From assembly GCF_943192945.1 (NCBI RefSeq), contig NZ_CALPCE010000004.1, forward strand, positions 124,001 through 188,000: a stretch of 64,000 bases of DNA. The letters are read 5' to 3'. Source of the stretch: Anaerocaecibacter muris. Its GTDB lineage: Bacteria; Bacillota; Clostridia; Christensenellales; Pumilibacteraceae. A program made the translations under genes and the position numbers. Below, in pieces: positions 15,456 to 23,641 of this stretch (positions are counted from its first letter, which is position 1; every line of letters starts with the position of its first letter). The notes under the pieces are model-generated. The model saw only the letters and a program-made list of their open reading frames with translations. It was not told the DNA's origin and did no database searches.

Positions 15456-16191
15456 TCCAATGGAATTTCTTATCTTTTGATATTATTCCTTGCTCTTCCA
15501 TCGAAAATCGTTTGTCAAAGTCGCGGACAGTGTGTCCGTTCCCTTTGAAAGACACGGGACTATCCGCATCCCATTTGAGCAATAATGCCCAATACTCTGG
15601 GTAATTCTTGCATAGTAACCGCAGTTGCTCTACACTTTGGTTGTGGCAAAACCAACAACCGCCACGGGCGGCGGTCGTATATATCGGACTCAATAGGTCA
15701 TTTGATTCACACCACGCTCGGCACATTTCTTCCGTCCATCCGAACTCTACAAGCGGACTTCGCTTGGTTTCGGAGAGTGCATGGAATCTTCGCGGCTCAT
15801 CCGCTGCGATGCCTATATAACAGATCGCGCCCTTTTGCACTTTGTCGAGAACACCAACCTTCAGCCGCGAGTTGCACCAATTTCCTTTTTGCAACGGAAA
15901 TCCGTATATCTTTCCTCGATTACGGCTTTTCTTTCCGTTACATACATAGTAGAAATATTCCTCGTAAGTGTGCGACGCTGTAAGATGCTCAACGGGTATT
16001 CCGTACTTATCGAGTATTATCTTATCCGCCTTCTTTTTGAATTCCATCATGGGCGGAAGATCCGCCGGGATATCCTTCGTTGCCATTATCTCGACGTGTA
16101 CGATTCGATCGAGCGGCAAACAATGTCGCTTTATTACTTCAAGCATGGCAAGGCTATCTTTGCCGTAGCTTATACTTGCTATATATTGCAT
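15430..16191 (-). CDS. PAPS reductase/DndC-like PP-loop protein
   Basis: The 253-residue protein has an N-terminal ATP-pyrophosphatase PP-loop, SYGKDSLAML (residues 8-17), and is of the phosphoadenosine-phosphosulfate-reductase fold. NWCNSRLKVGVLDK and the later GGCWFCHNQSVEQLRLL contribute cysteines (CWFC) that could hold a metal or sulfur. Phage relatives are common but their reaction is not established; sulfur transfer to nucleotides is a possibility. The start overlaps the adjacent methyltransferase stop by 13 bases, so it belongs to the methylase operon. No DndD/E partners are present. Confidence 0.8.
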   Translation of the reverse strand: MQYIASISYGKDSLAMLEVIKRHCLPLDRIVHVEIMATKDIPADLPPMMEFKKKADKIILDKYGIPVEHLTASHTYEEYFYYVCNGKKSRNRGKIYGFPLQKGNWCNSRLKVGVLDKVQKGAICYIGIAADEPRRFHALSETKRSPLVEFGWTEEMCRAWCESNDLLSPIYTTAARGGCWFCHNQSVEQLRLLCKNYPEYWALLLKWDADSPVSFKGNGHTVRDFDKRFSMEEQGIISKDKKFHWKDINKTPL

Positions 16192-16886
16192 CTTGCCTCC
16201 GCGATCCTTTGTTTTGCTATTGCGTACATTTTCGCATTCTTTTCTATCCCTATGAATTCTCTGTTAAGGCGGCGGCAAGCCACGCCTGTTGTACCGCTAC
16301 CCATACAACAATCGAAAACCGTATCGCCCTCATCCGTGTATGTGCGTATAAGGTATTCGCATAATGCGACAGGCTTTTGTGTTGGATGTAAGCCTTTCTC
16401 CGAATTGAACTCCAACACACTCGTCGGATACCGCATCCCCGAATTCTCGGTGACCACTGTTTTTTGTTCGCCGTAGTTCGCACTGGCTCGACCACTCTTT
16501 ATCGTGTACGCTTTGCCCTCTGTCATTTGCGGATTGTACTTTGGCAGTTTCTTATAAAATACCAAGAGGTTTTCGTGGCGTTTGAGCGGCATCTTCTTTG
16601 CATTTAGATGTCCGCTACCTTGTCGCTTTACCCATATCCATTCGTACTTCAAGAGCTTGGGATTGCTTGCACCGAGAATTTTGTCAAACGGTGTTTGTGC
16701 GAACAACACGATTGCGCCTCGATCTTTTATGATGCGTTCGAATTCCGTCCACAGCTTATCAAGCGGTAGCGGTCTATCCCACTCATTTCGCGTCGTACCG
16801 TATGGCAAGTCGGTAAGTATCATATCTACCGAACGGCTCGGCATATTTCGCATTACACAAAAGCAGTCATCGTTGTACAGTTTCAT
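16179..16886 (-). CDS. Phage DNA N-4/N-6 amino-methyltransferase
   Basis: The 235-residue beta-type enzyme has the catalytic MILTDLPYGTTRNEWD motif at about residues 22-37 and the SAM-binding VFDCCMGSGTTGVACRRL near residue 195. EYEWIWVKRQG and RHENLLVFYKK are typical target-domain segments. It modifies adenine-N6 or cytosine-N4 in DNA; DLPYG rather than DPPY leaves the exact base open. It overlaps the C5 methyltransferase by four bases and the PP-loop gene by 13, forming a compact modification operon. Confidence 0.9.
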   Translation of the reverse strand: MKLYNDDCFCVMRNMPSRSVDMILTDLPYGTTRNEWDRPLPLDKLWTEFERIIKDRGAIVLFAQTPFDKILGASNPKLLKYEWIWVKRQGSGHLNAKKMPLKRHENLLVFYKKLPKYNPQMTEGKAYTIKSGRASANYGEQKTVVTENSGMRYPTSVLEFNSEKGLHPTQKPVALCEYLIRTYTDEGDTVFDCCMGSGTTGVACRRLNREFIGIEKNAKMYAIAKQRIAEARCNI

Positions 16887-18544
16887 CTTTCACCAAAAAA
16901 TAAAGCCTTGAAGATGTACTCCAAGACTTGCACCACGATTCCGTTCCCGGCTTGTCGGTATTGCTGTGTCGAACTCACATGGGCGGCGGCTATCTTGTCG
17001 ATTTGCTCGTCGTGCCATCCCATAAGGCGTAGACATTCTCTGGGCGTGAGCTTGCGAATTCGCACGTTCTCCGTTATAACCGCATTCCCGTCGCCGCAAG
17101 TTAATGTGTGCGCCACGCCTTTTCCTACGCGCCCACGCTTGGTCTTGCTGCCGGGATAAGTAATGTTAACATAATCACCACGCTTCGCCTCTTCGTATCC
17201 ACGCTTGGTTGCTACCTTGACCTGCAAAGGTTCTTCAAGTTTAAGCACAGCAGACATACCGCCTGCACACGAACACCGACTTGTCAGCGTCGGTGCAACG
17301 TCACTCACTTCTTGTTCGTTATAGGCGTTGAACATTTCGGGAATATACCCTTTTTCTGCGATGAAATCGTCATACCGTCGAGCAACGAAATCGCCTTCGA
17401 CTACAAGGTTGTCTTTTTGTACGGATGTCAGCGTGTTGCTCACATCGGAATTTCCGAGTTCAAGCCGCTGCTCCAAGTGCTTGCCGGGAGAACGGTCCGA
17501 CGGATCTTCGGGATTGCGACCGCGCATCGCCGCGATGCACACACAATTCTTTCTATCTCCCGTTAGTACGGCGTTACTTATTTCGTCATTGCGACACTCA
17601 AAGTGTTCCTCACGCTGTTTTCCTTTTAGGTTATAATCGCGGTCCACAGGTTGGAATTGTCCTGCCACCACGATTTTCAGTTCTGTATTTCCGCCGCCTT
17701 GACAATGCACAGTCGGAGACAGTCCGCTCGGCTCATACACTCTCCGCGAAATATCGTGCATCTTATCCCACTTGCCGCCAACCATTTCGCCGACTTGAAC
17801 ACATTGCGGTCCGCGCCAATCACGTGCCAACAACGTATTCGCCAAGTCATCCCCCTGCCGTACACTGTTACGACGAGCGTTAAATTGGGATGTAAGAATG
17901 CTCCGAATCGTGCTTTCTTTAAGGTAGTATCTTTCGTCCACTTCCTCATCCAACATATCCTTTAATCGTAAGATGAGTTCGCGGCGCTGAGGAAAGAAGA
18001 ACGGTTCATGTTTGCCACGAATAGAAACGCAAAAAACACGCTCTCGGTTTTGCGGTATATCGTAATCTTTGGCATTCATAACTTGCCAATAGTTCGAGTA
18101 CCCGAGCTGCCCCAAAAAAGAAAGCCAACTGTCAAAGTCGGCTTTGAAACGTTTGCTTACAAGGTTTTTTACATTTTCAAGTAATAGGTATTTCGGAAGC
18201 GTTCCATCTTGGGCGGCGGTATTGAGCAACCGCTCAACCTCAAACAGCAAGCCGCTGCGCGTTCCCTCTTTGATGCCTGCGCCTTTCCCGGCGACCGATA
18301 TATCTTGACAAGGGAATGAGTATGTCCATAAGTCCGCCGCGGGGAGCGATTTGATTTGCCGTATATCGCCGAGATTGTTCGCCTTGCCATGTATCGCTTC
18401 GTAACTCTTTATCGCATACTTATCAATTTCGGAGATAGCTACCACCTCATGCGGCACCCCTATGTTTTTGAGTGCTTGCGTTTGGCTACCTATTCCTGCG
18501 AACAGCTCAACAAGCCGCAAAGGATTTTCTTGCGTGTATTCCAT
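16883..18544 (-). CDS. Phage DNA cytosine-C5 methyltransferase
   Basis: The 553-residue protein shows motif I LVELFAGIGSQTQALKNIG, motif IV YSFPCQDISVAGKGAG with the catalytic Cys, motif VI LLLENVKNLVSKRF, and motif VIII QNRERVFCVSI. Motifs IX-X are near the C-terminus (KLTPRECLRLMGWHDEQID, QYRQAGNGIVVQVLEYI). The target-recognition region between about 230 and 480 is long, with repeated phrases such as NTLLARDWRG, NAVLTGDRKN and NTLTSVQKDN. That suggests duplicated recognition modules and possibly several recognition sequences. Its ATG overlaps the terminase small subunit stop. Confidence 0.93.
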   Translation of the reverse strand: MEYTQENPLRLVELFAGIGSQTQALKNIGVPHEVVAISEIDKYAIKSYEAIHGKANNLGDIRQIKSLPAADLWTYSFPCQDISVAGKGAGIKEGTRSGLLFEVERLLNTAAQDGTLPKYLLLENVKNLVSKRFKADFDSWLSFLGQLGYSNYWQVMNAKDYDIPQNRERVFCVSIRGKHEPFFFPQRRELILRLKDMLDEEVDERYYLKESTIRSILTSQFNARRNSVRQGDDLANTLLARDWRGPQCVQVGEMVGGKWDKMHDISRRVYEPSGLSPTVHCQGGGNTELKIVVAGQFQPVDRDYNLKGKQREEHFECRNDEISNAVLTGDRKNCVCIAAMRGRNPEDPSDRSPGKHLEQRLELGNSDVSNTLTSVQKDNLVVEGDFVARRYDDFIAEKGYIPEMFNAYNEQEVSDVAPTLTSRCSCAGGMSAVLKLEEPLQVKVATKRGYEEAKRGDYVNITYPGSKTKRGRVGKGVAHTLTCGDGNAVITENVRIRKLTPRECLRLMGWHDEQIDKIAAAHVSSTQQYRQAGNGIVVQVLEYIFKALFFGER

Positions 18545-19044
18545 TAGCCGCCGCCACCTCCCAATATTTTTTCCATAATGTCGTCGTTCGGGTTTTTATC
18601 GTCCCACTTCGACAGTTTGCTTTCGCGTACCACGAGGTAGATTTTGCTCCACACCTCGTTTGTCTGCTTTAAGTATTGCTGTGCCATTGCCACGAACGGC
18701 GAGGGCATCGCTTTCCCGTTCGTCGGGTCTTTTACGAGTAGTCCGTGCTTGGTATTCATGTCTTCACACTCTAACCACCGCGCTTTGCAAAATGCGTACT
18801 CTTCCAAGTTGTACGGAAGAATTCCCGTTGTGCAGCCTATCCCTTTAAGCCAAGCGTACACCGTTCGGTATATCTCTTTTGCCTTTGCCGATAGGTAACT
18901 CGGCGGCTCACTCGGTAGTTCTATGCCTTCAGCATTAAAGGTCACTACCTCTATCGGGCGGCGGCCTGGATTGCCTTCGAGTGCTTTTTGGGCGGCGGCT
19001 TTTCTTGGTCTGCCTGCGCCCGGTCTTCGTCCACCGCTTGCCAT
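18544..19044 (-). CDS. terS: Phage terminase small subunit, P27 family
   Basis: The 166-residue protein begins with a basic ASGGRRPGAGRPRKAAAQK segment, followed by EGNPGRRPIEVVTFNAEG and PPSYLSAKAKEIYRTVYAWLKGIG, the layout of P27-type small terminase subunits. It recognises the packaging site and hands DNA to the large subunit. GAGGAGGG precedes the ATG. Between it and the large subunit lie about 8.7 kb of methyltransferase, metK, sigma and accessory genes, although the two are usually adjacent. AT-rich repeats just upstream may be its binding site. Confidence 0.8.
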   Translation of the reverse strand: MASGGRRPGAGRPRKAAAQKALEGNPGRRPIEVVTFNAEGIELPSEPPSYLSAKAKEIYRTVYAWLKGIGCTTGILPYNLEEYAFCKARWLECEDMNTKHGLLVKDPTNGKAMPSPFVAMAQQYLKQTNEVWSKIYLVVRESKLSKWDDKNPNDDIMEKILGGGGG

Positions 19045-19170
19045 ATTCCCTCCTCTTTGATTTTTGATATTTTTGATTTTCCAGATAAAATCAAAAGGGC
19101 GGCGGTCACCGTCCTTTAACTACGTTAAACTTTTTCGATTTTGATTTTTCCGTTTGATTTTTGATTTTGC
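19045..19170. repeat. AAAATCAAAA repeats upstream of the terminase small subunit
   Basis: Between 19050 and 19170 the minus strand carries several copies of AAAATCAAAA or near matches (for example in GGAAAATCAAAAATATC and GCAAAATCAAAAATC). They flank a GC-rich imperfect hairpin near 19096-19120. The position just before terS makes a cos/pac-type packaging site or TerS binding site a reasonable guess. Confidence 0.45.
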
Positions 19171-19249
19171 GAAAACTTGCGCGAAGGTGCGGCCCCGCTC
19201 TTAGGTGCTTAACCGTCAGCTTTTTGCCCGCCCCTATCTTTGCGCGTGG

Positions 19250-19585
19250 TCACGCGAGTGGGCGCAGTACCATCACCTCTTCCACGCACTCGATCTTGTA
19301 CCGACCGACGTGCCTCTCCGCAATTCGTAACGGACAGCTTGTGGTATCCTTATGCTCACCGCGCATCGGTCTACCGCCGCGCTCTCTGCGTAACGCAAGC
19401 ATATCTTGGTTTTCACTCTCGCCCCACACAACTGCGGCATCTTGTAGCCCATACTTTTCTATCGCCTTACGGCTGAACCGCACGAGTCCGTTCTTGTATA
19501 TGGTTACTTCGGGCAGCTCTTTCGGTTTCTCTTCTACCTGCTCGAACACAAAGTTTTCGGCAGTTACATTTTCTTGGTTTACCAT
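19250..19585 (-). CDS. Hypothetical phage protein, 111 residues
   Basis: The start at 19585 (MVNQENVTAENFVFEQVEE) has AAAGGAG upstream, and promoter module E lies just before it. The sequence KNGLVRFSRKAIEKYGLQDAAVVWGESENQ suggests a small beta/alpha fold, but I recognise no family. It lies between HNH nuclease and terminase small subunit, a slot that often holds packaging accessory genes. A short CGCGTG/CACGCG inverted repeat covers its stop codon (19243-19256). Confidence 0.6.
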   Translation of the reverse strand: MVNQENVTAENFVFEQVEEKPKELPEVTIYKNGLVRFSRKAIEKYGLQDAAVVWGESENQDMLALRRERGGRPMRGEHKDTTSCPLRIAERHVGRYKIECVEEVMVLRPLA

Positions 19586-19624
19586 ACCTACTCCTTTCGG
19601 CTAACGCCTTTTTATTGGTAGGTA

Positions 19625-19690
19625 CATCATATCGTCTTTTTTCGAAAGAGCCCAGCGAAACAGCGACGAAAACTCAAACTTTTTCAAACT
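19625..19690 (-). promoter_or_regulatory. Phage promoter-like module, copy E
   Basis: GAAAAAGTTT, 18 bases, CGCTGGGCTC, 16 bases, then TATGAT on the minus strand. It lies between the HNH gene and the 111-residue gene leading to terS. Spacing is the same as copies A, B and C, although the sequence after the -10-like hexamer differs. Confidence 0.55.
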
Positions 19691-20056
19691 TTATTTTCTA
19701 CTGAATCGGCTACCTTCTTCTACCGACTTTCGGCTGTGGCAACTCCAACATAGGCTTTGCAGGTTACTCGGTGCGAATTTATCTCCGCCTTGCTTGATAG
19801 GTTTTATATGATCTACCATAGTTGCTTTCGTTCGCTTTCCTGCTTTTAGGCATTCTTCGCAAAACGGCTGACTGTCGAGCTGTCGCTTTCGCGCCGCTCT
19901 CCATTCTGGCGTTTTGTAAAAATTCTTTGAAAAGTCATCTCGCCCGTATTGGTTATACTGTTTATCCGTCAGCCGTTTGTGTTCCTCACAATATTGCCCT
20001 TCCACAAGTTTCGGACACCCTGGATAACTGCACGGTCGCTTGGGTTTTCTCGGCAT
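19691..20056 (-). CDS. Phage HNH endonuclease
   Basis: The 121-residue protein has an N-terminal zinc-binding part (CSYPGCPKLVEGQYCEEH) and an HNH core: WRAARKRQLDSQPFCEECL, VDHIKPIKQGGDKFAPSNLQSLCWSCHSRK. The His of VDHI, the Asn of SNLQ and the CxxC pairs are intact. Phage HNH proteins next to terminase genes cooperate with the packaging motor in cutting DNA at cos sites. The location just before terS fits that role. Confidence 0.92.
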   Translation of the reverse strand: MPRKPKRPCSYPGCPKLVEGQYCEEHKRLTDKQYNQYGRDDFSKNFYKTPEWRAARKRQLDSQPFCEECLKAGKRTKATMVDHIKPIKQGGDKFAPSNLQSLCWSCHSRKSVEEGSRFSRK

Positions 20057-20137
20057 TGGTTTTTCCCTCCGTCAATTCCATTATACGGGCGTTTACCGTG
20101 CTTTTCGTTTACTTTCGTTTACTTTCGTCTACTCTTT

Positions 20138-20857
20138 TTAGGCACGGCTTGCAAATAAAATTTCAAGCATTTGCAAGGCTCGGTTTTTCTTTTTGTAGAT
20201 TGCGGCTTTGCAGTAGCCGAATTGATTTCCGAGTTTGCTCATAGACTTACCCTCTATATACAGTCCGCGAATAATTGCCTGCGCTTCATCGTCAAGTGCG
20301 GCAATACACACGTCTATAAATTCCATATCCTCTTTCAGTCGTTTGGATTCTACCGTTCCACCGACCGCCGCTTTTGCTTTATTGAGTTTATAGTTTTTCA
20401 ATAGGTCTTGTATTACCGCCATAGTTTTTTTACCGTCCTTTCCGTATTCGTCTTCGATTAGCCGTTTTTGTTCGGCTTCCCTTATTCTCAAATCCCACAC
20501 CCAATCGGTTGTTTCTTTTGGATCGAGTGGCGATTGTAGCCACAGCTTGATTTGTCCGTCATCTTCAAGTTCGCGTGTCCATTCGTCTGCCCGGCATACG
20601 CCTGCTAATTCCCACAATTGCATTTTTCCAAAGCGTTTGCCCTTGTAGAAAAACAACATAAGCATTTCATCGGTTTGTTCGTCGAGATACTTGATGCGGA
20701 AATAGAATCCGTTTATCCGACCGACACGACCGTCTATGTATTCCTCGGTTTCCCGTTTTATATCCGCTTTCGGTATCGGCTGACCAAATAAACATTCGTA
20801 ATCAAACCGAGCCTCGTCGGTGACCACTACTTTGTTGATTACTATTTCCGCTGCCAT
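20138..20857 (-). CDS. ArpU/sigma-like phage transcriptional regulator (putative)
   Basis: The protein is 239 residues. The C-terminal 60 residues form a region-4-type HTH (CIAALDDEAQAIIRGLYIEGKSMSKLGNQFGYCKAAIYKKKNRAL), like ArpU/RinA-type activators of phage late genes. The N-terminal 140 residues (for example RIKYLDEQTDEMLMLFFYKGKRFGKM) are unfamiliar and may be a separate domain. Its place just after the replication genes and before HNH and terS is where late-gene activators are found. It is the second candidate, besides the sigma factor, for recognising the repeated promoter modules. Confidence 0.6.
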   Translation of the reverse strand: MAAEIVINKVVVTDEARFDYECLFGQPIPKADIKRETEEYIDGRVGRINGFYFRIKYLDEQTDEMLMLFFYKGKRFGKMQLWELAGVCRADEWTRELEDDGQIKLWLQSPLDPKETTDWVWDLRIREAEQKRLIEDEYGKDGKKTMAVIQDLLKNYKLNKAKAAVGGTVESKRLKEDMEFIDVCIAALDDEAQAIIRGLYIEGKSMSKLGNQFGYCKAAIYKKKNRALQMLEILFASRA

Positions 20858-20860
20858 TGC

Positions 20861-21148
20861 TTACTCCTTTTCGAATGCCGTTATTACCTGTCGCACTTCT
20901 TCTACCGACCGTACTACCAATGCGTATCCGCCTGCGGCTATTATCTGCCGTATCGTTTGCGCTTGCAGTACCGTCGGCGTGTTTTTCCCGACCTTACACT
21001 CAAACGCTATAAACCGCCCACGGTAGCAGACTATTAAATCGGGAATCCCTGCCGTGCCATACATACCACCGTGTTCTTTCCAAAAGAATAGGTTTTGCAC
21101 GGTCTTTAAGTATTCAGATATTTTCCTTATCAAATCGCTTTCTTTCAT
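20861..21148 (-). CDS. VRR-NUC domain nuclease
   Basis: The 95-residue protein starts at 21148 (MKESDLIRKISEYLKTV) with GAGGT upstream; the longer frame reads into the iteron region and is rejected. GGMYGTAGIPDLIVCYRGRFIAFECKVGKNTPTVLQAQTIRQI carries the G-x-PD and E-x-K catalytic pattern of the VRR-NUC branch of the PD-(D/E)XK nucleases. These stand-alone phage nucleases act in replication or recombination. It is four bases before the next gene. Confidence 0.9.
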   Translation of the reverse strand: MKESDLIRKISEYLKTVQNLFFWKEHGGMYGTAGIPDLIVCYRGRFIAFECKVGKNTPTVLQAQTIRQIIAAGGYALVVRSVEEVRQVITAFEKE

Positions 21149-21169
21149 TTTTACCTCGTTTACAAACAT

Positions 21170-21283
21170 AAGTGTCGCAAGTGTCGTATGTGTCGATAAA
21201 CGACACTTAAACACAACGACACTAACTCACTCTTGTGGATTTATCTGTTTTTTTGCTCGACGCTTTCGACACTTGCGACACTT
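21170..21283. repeat. GTGTCG iteron cluster, candidate replication origin
   Basis: AAGTGTCGCAAGTGTCG (21170-21186) reappears as an exact inverted copy at 21267-21283. Between them lie further copies in both orientations: TGTCG near 21190, CGACACTT near 21201 and CGACAC near 21217. The cluster lies between the primase-helicase and VRR-NUC genes. Dense short repeats at this position suggest an origin or a binding site for a replication initiator. Confidence 0.55.
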
Positions 21284-21306
21284 ACTTCACTAAATGCGAC
21301 GCTTTT

Positions 21307-23271
21307 TTATTCGTCATCGCTGTCGTATATAGTGCGTTGGTAGCCGAATGCTCCGTTTCGCACTATACGCTTGAAAGTGTGTGTTCGCGCAGAACTGCGT
21401 GTCACCGTATGTTCTATGTCATCACAATGCAAGCGGTATTCATACTTACTTATGAGCTTGCCTACTCCCGTCGCTGACTCCGCGAGTTGCTTGCCCGTTA
21501 TATCGTAGACTGCTTTCATCAATTCCGCCGCCGAACCTTTCCATCCGCCCATCGGGTTGCGCTGGATGAGTTCTTTTATCGTGATGACTATGGGACTGTT
21601 CTCATATTCTTGGCGTTCTTTTTTCGCCTCTATTTCCTCGGCTGTGCCGCGCACTTCCCATAGATAATCGTACTTATTGAACTGCACGACAATGGACGAT
21701 TGCTCGATGTCGCGCCCCGTCATACTCATTGTCGCATCCTCGTCGTTACGCTTTTTCTTCGAGATTACGAAGACGGTGTCCGCCGCCCCCATAAGTGCCG
21801 TGCTACCGCTTATCATATTGTACACATCGCTCTCGTCCGCCATTTTTCGCAAGTGATGGACGAACAGCATTGTGATGTGATTCTTGTCGGCAAAGCGTTT
21901 CAGTTCGCCCATCTCGCGGTAGTCTATCGAATACATCGATTCCTTGCTTGACGGCTTACCGCGCACCTTTTGCAAGGTGTCAATAATGATGAGTTTGATG
22001 TTCGGGTATGCCTTTATCTCTTCGACCACTTTTTCCATGAATCCGTGGTCGATAGGATCGGCGTCGAGTGCGAAATGCACACCGCTCGGCGCACGCTTGC
22101 CTTTGAGCATTTTTTGCATTCGGTCTTTAAGTCGCGCTTTGCTGTCTTCCAATGCGTAGTACAAACACTCGCATTTCTTTGTGGCGTACCCCAAGAATTC
22201 CGCGCCTTCGGCTACCGCCAAGCATAGTTGCAACATCATCCACGACTTGCCGAGCTTCGATGGCGCACACAGCAATGCGAGTCCTGTCGGGAGCATACCG
22301 TCCACGATCCACGTCGGCGGAGCAACGTCTTCGTCCTGCAATTCCGATGCGGTGAAACTGTCTTTTGCCGTGGCGTACTTTTTCTTGGCGGCGGTCTTTG
22401 CCACTTTGAGATTTCGTTCGAGTTGCGGTTTGTCTTTGAGCAGTAGTTCGTTCGGGTCTTTGCACTCGCCTGCTACATTTGATACATCGTAAGGAATATT
22501 AAGTTCGAATAACACGGTTGCAAGCTCAGTGCTTGCCTTGCGCCCGGCATCGTCGTTGTCAAGCGCGAGGATGAGCGTTGCCGATGGCTTTTTGACTTTC
22601 ACGGCATGGATGAGTTTGTTGATATTTCCCACGCCGCATAGTGCCATTGCCGGGTGTCCGCATTGCATTATTGAGAGTGCGCAGATCGGAGACTCGACGA
22701 CGAACACGGGCGATTTGCTCTTGTACATAATCTCGCCGTTAAATAGCGGCTCCGCACCTGCATCCTCGGTCTTCGGCTTGTAGAATTTCTTATCTACCAC
22801 GCTGCGCGTTTGATAGTATGTAAGTGCCGAGGAATACGGTATCACCGCCGACCGATGATAGACATCATACCCCAAGCAATATTTCTTCACGGTGGCGGCG
22901 GTCAGTCCGCGTCGTTTGAAGTAGTCGGTTTGTCCGACATCGGCAATGCACTTTTTGAGATATGCTTTGATGTCGAACTTTCCGGGTTTGTTCCCCTCGT
23001 CAATATCGATGTGGTATGTTTCCGCCAAGAACTTTGCCGCATCGATAGGCTCGATATTCTTTATCTTCGACACGAACGCTATGACGTCGCCCGTCGCGCC
23101 ACACCCGAAACACGTAAAGATGTTAGTCTTGCGGTCAACGGAAAACGACGGCGTTTTTTCGCTATGGAATGGACATAGACCTTTGTCGTTGCCATTAAGC
23201 TGTACGCCAAACAGCGATACTACCTCGGCTATGTGTACATTGTTTTTTACTTTTTCGAAAATGTCTGCCAT
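21307..23271 (-). CDS. Phage primase-helicase (CHC2/Toprim plus RecA-like ATPase)
   Basis: The protein is 654 residues. At the N-terminus is a CHC2 zinc finger (GLCPFHSEKTPSF, FTCFGCGATGDVIAF). A Toprim-type domain follows at about 180-280 (VFVVESPICALSIMQCG, LILALDNDDAGRKA). The C-terminal half is a RepA/KaiC-like ATPase with Walker A LLCAPSKLGKSWMMLQL and Walker B LIIIDTLQKVRG. It would prime and unwind phage DNA at the fork. The iteron cluster lies right after its stop. Confidence 0.92.
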   Translation of the reverse strand: MADIFEKVKNNVHIAEVVSLFGVQLNGNDKGLCPFHSEKTPSFSVDRKTNIFTCFGCGATGDVIAFVSKIKNIEPIDAAKFLAETYHIDIDEGNKPGKFDIKAYLKKCIADVGQTDYFKRRGLTAATVKKYCLGYDVYHRSAVIPYSSALTYYQTRSVVDKKFYKPKTEDAGAEPLFNGEIMYKSKSPVFVVESPICALSIMQCGHPAMALCGVGNINKLIHAVKVKKPSATLILALDNDDAGRKASTELATVLFELNIPYDVSNVAGECKDPNELLLKDKPQLERNLKVAKTAAKKKYATAKDSFTASELQDEDVAPPTWIVDGMLPTGLALLCAPSKLGKSWMMLQLCLAVAEGAEFLGYATKKCECLYYALEDSKARLKDRMQKMLKGKRAPSGVHFALDADPIDHGFMEKVVEEIKAYPNIKLIIIDTLQKVRGKPSSKESMYSIDYREMGELKRFADKNHITMLFVHHLRKMADESDVYNMISGSTALMGAADTVFVISKKKRNDEDATMSMTGRDIEQSSIVVQFNKYDYLWEVRGTAEEIEAKKERQEYENSPIVITIKELIQRNPMGGWKGSAAELMKAVYDITGKQLAESATGVGKLISKYEYRLHCDDIEHTVTRSSARTHTFKRIVRNGAFGYQRTIYDSDDE

Positions 23272-23272
23272 C

Positions 23273-23641
23273 CTATTTCTCCGTTTCCTGCAAGCCTATC
23301 CACCGTATCTTGATTTGCTTCTTCCGAGCGTAGTTGATTTCGGTGCGCATCCCTTTGGATACCGTCGTCCCACACACCCACAGCTCGTCACAGTGTTCCA
23401 ATAACTCAAGCCCCATCGCCATTCCGTCTTTGCGCTCTTTCGGATTCTTATCGTCGAGAAACTGCGTGAAGATGGTGTGCGGTGCAAGCGGTATATATCC
23501 TTGACTGTAAGCGAACCGCGCATAGTAGTTAGCTTTTTCGATATTGCGCTTGACATCGCCTTTAAGCGGTGAGCAAATGTAAATTAGAGGCTTGGGCGGC
23601 GGTCTACCCACCGCCCGTACCTCGTCCGAGCTACTCTTCAT
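23273..23641 (-). CDS. DUF4406/nucleoside 2-deoxyribosyltransferase-like protein
   Basis: The 122-residue protein contains PLIYICSPLKGDVKRNIEKANYYARFAYSQG and HCDELWVCGTTVSKGMRTEINYA, the pattern of DUF4406 and nucleoside deoxyribosyltransferase-like proteins common in phages. The enzymatic role is not established; nucleotide salvage or modification is possible. The ATG overlaps the upstream gene's stop by 11 bases. Confidence 0.75.
   Translation of the reverse strand: MKSSSDEVRAVGRPPPKPLIYICSPLKGDVKRNIEKANYYARFAYSQGYIPLAPHTIFTQFLDDKNPKERKDGMAMGLELLEHCDELWVCGTTVSKGMRTEINYARKKQIKIRWIGLQETEK

Noticed and set aside
15305-15604. Plus-strand hydrophobic frame (MIISIFILFSLIYIF and on) behind AGGGGG
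   Set aside because: More than half lies antisense to the PP-loop protein gene, and a plus-strand terminator cuts through it; no homology recognised. A very short peptide cannot be excluded.
15430-16191. Dnd phosphorothioation system
   Set aside because: Only a DndC-like PP-loop protein is present; DndA, B, D and E are missing.
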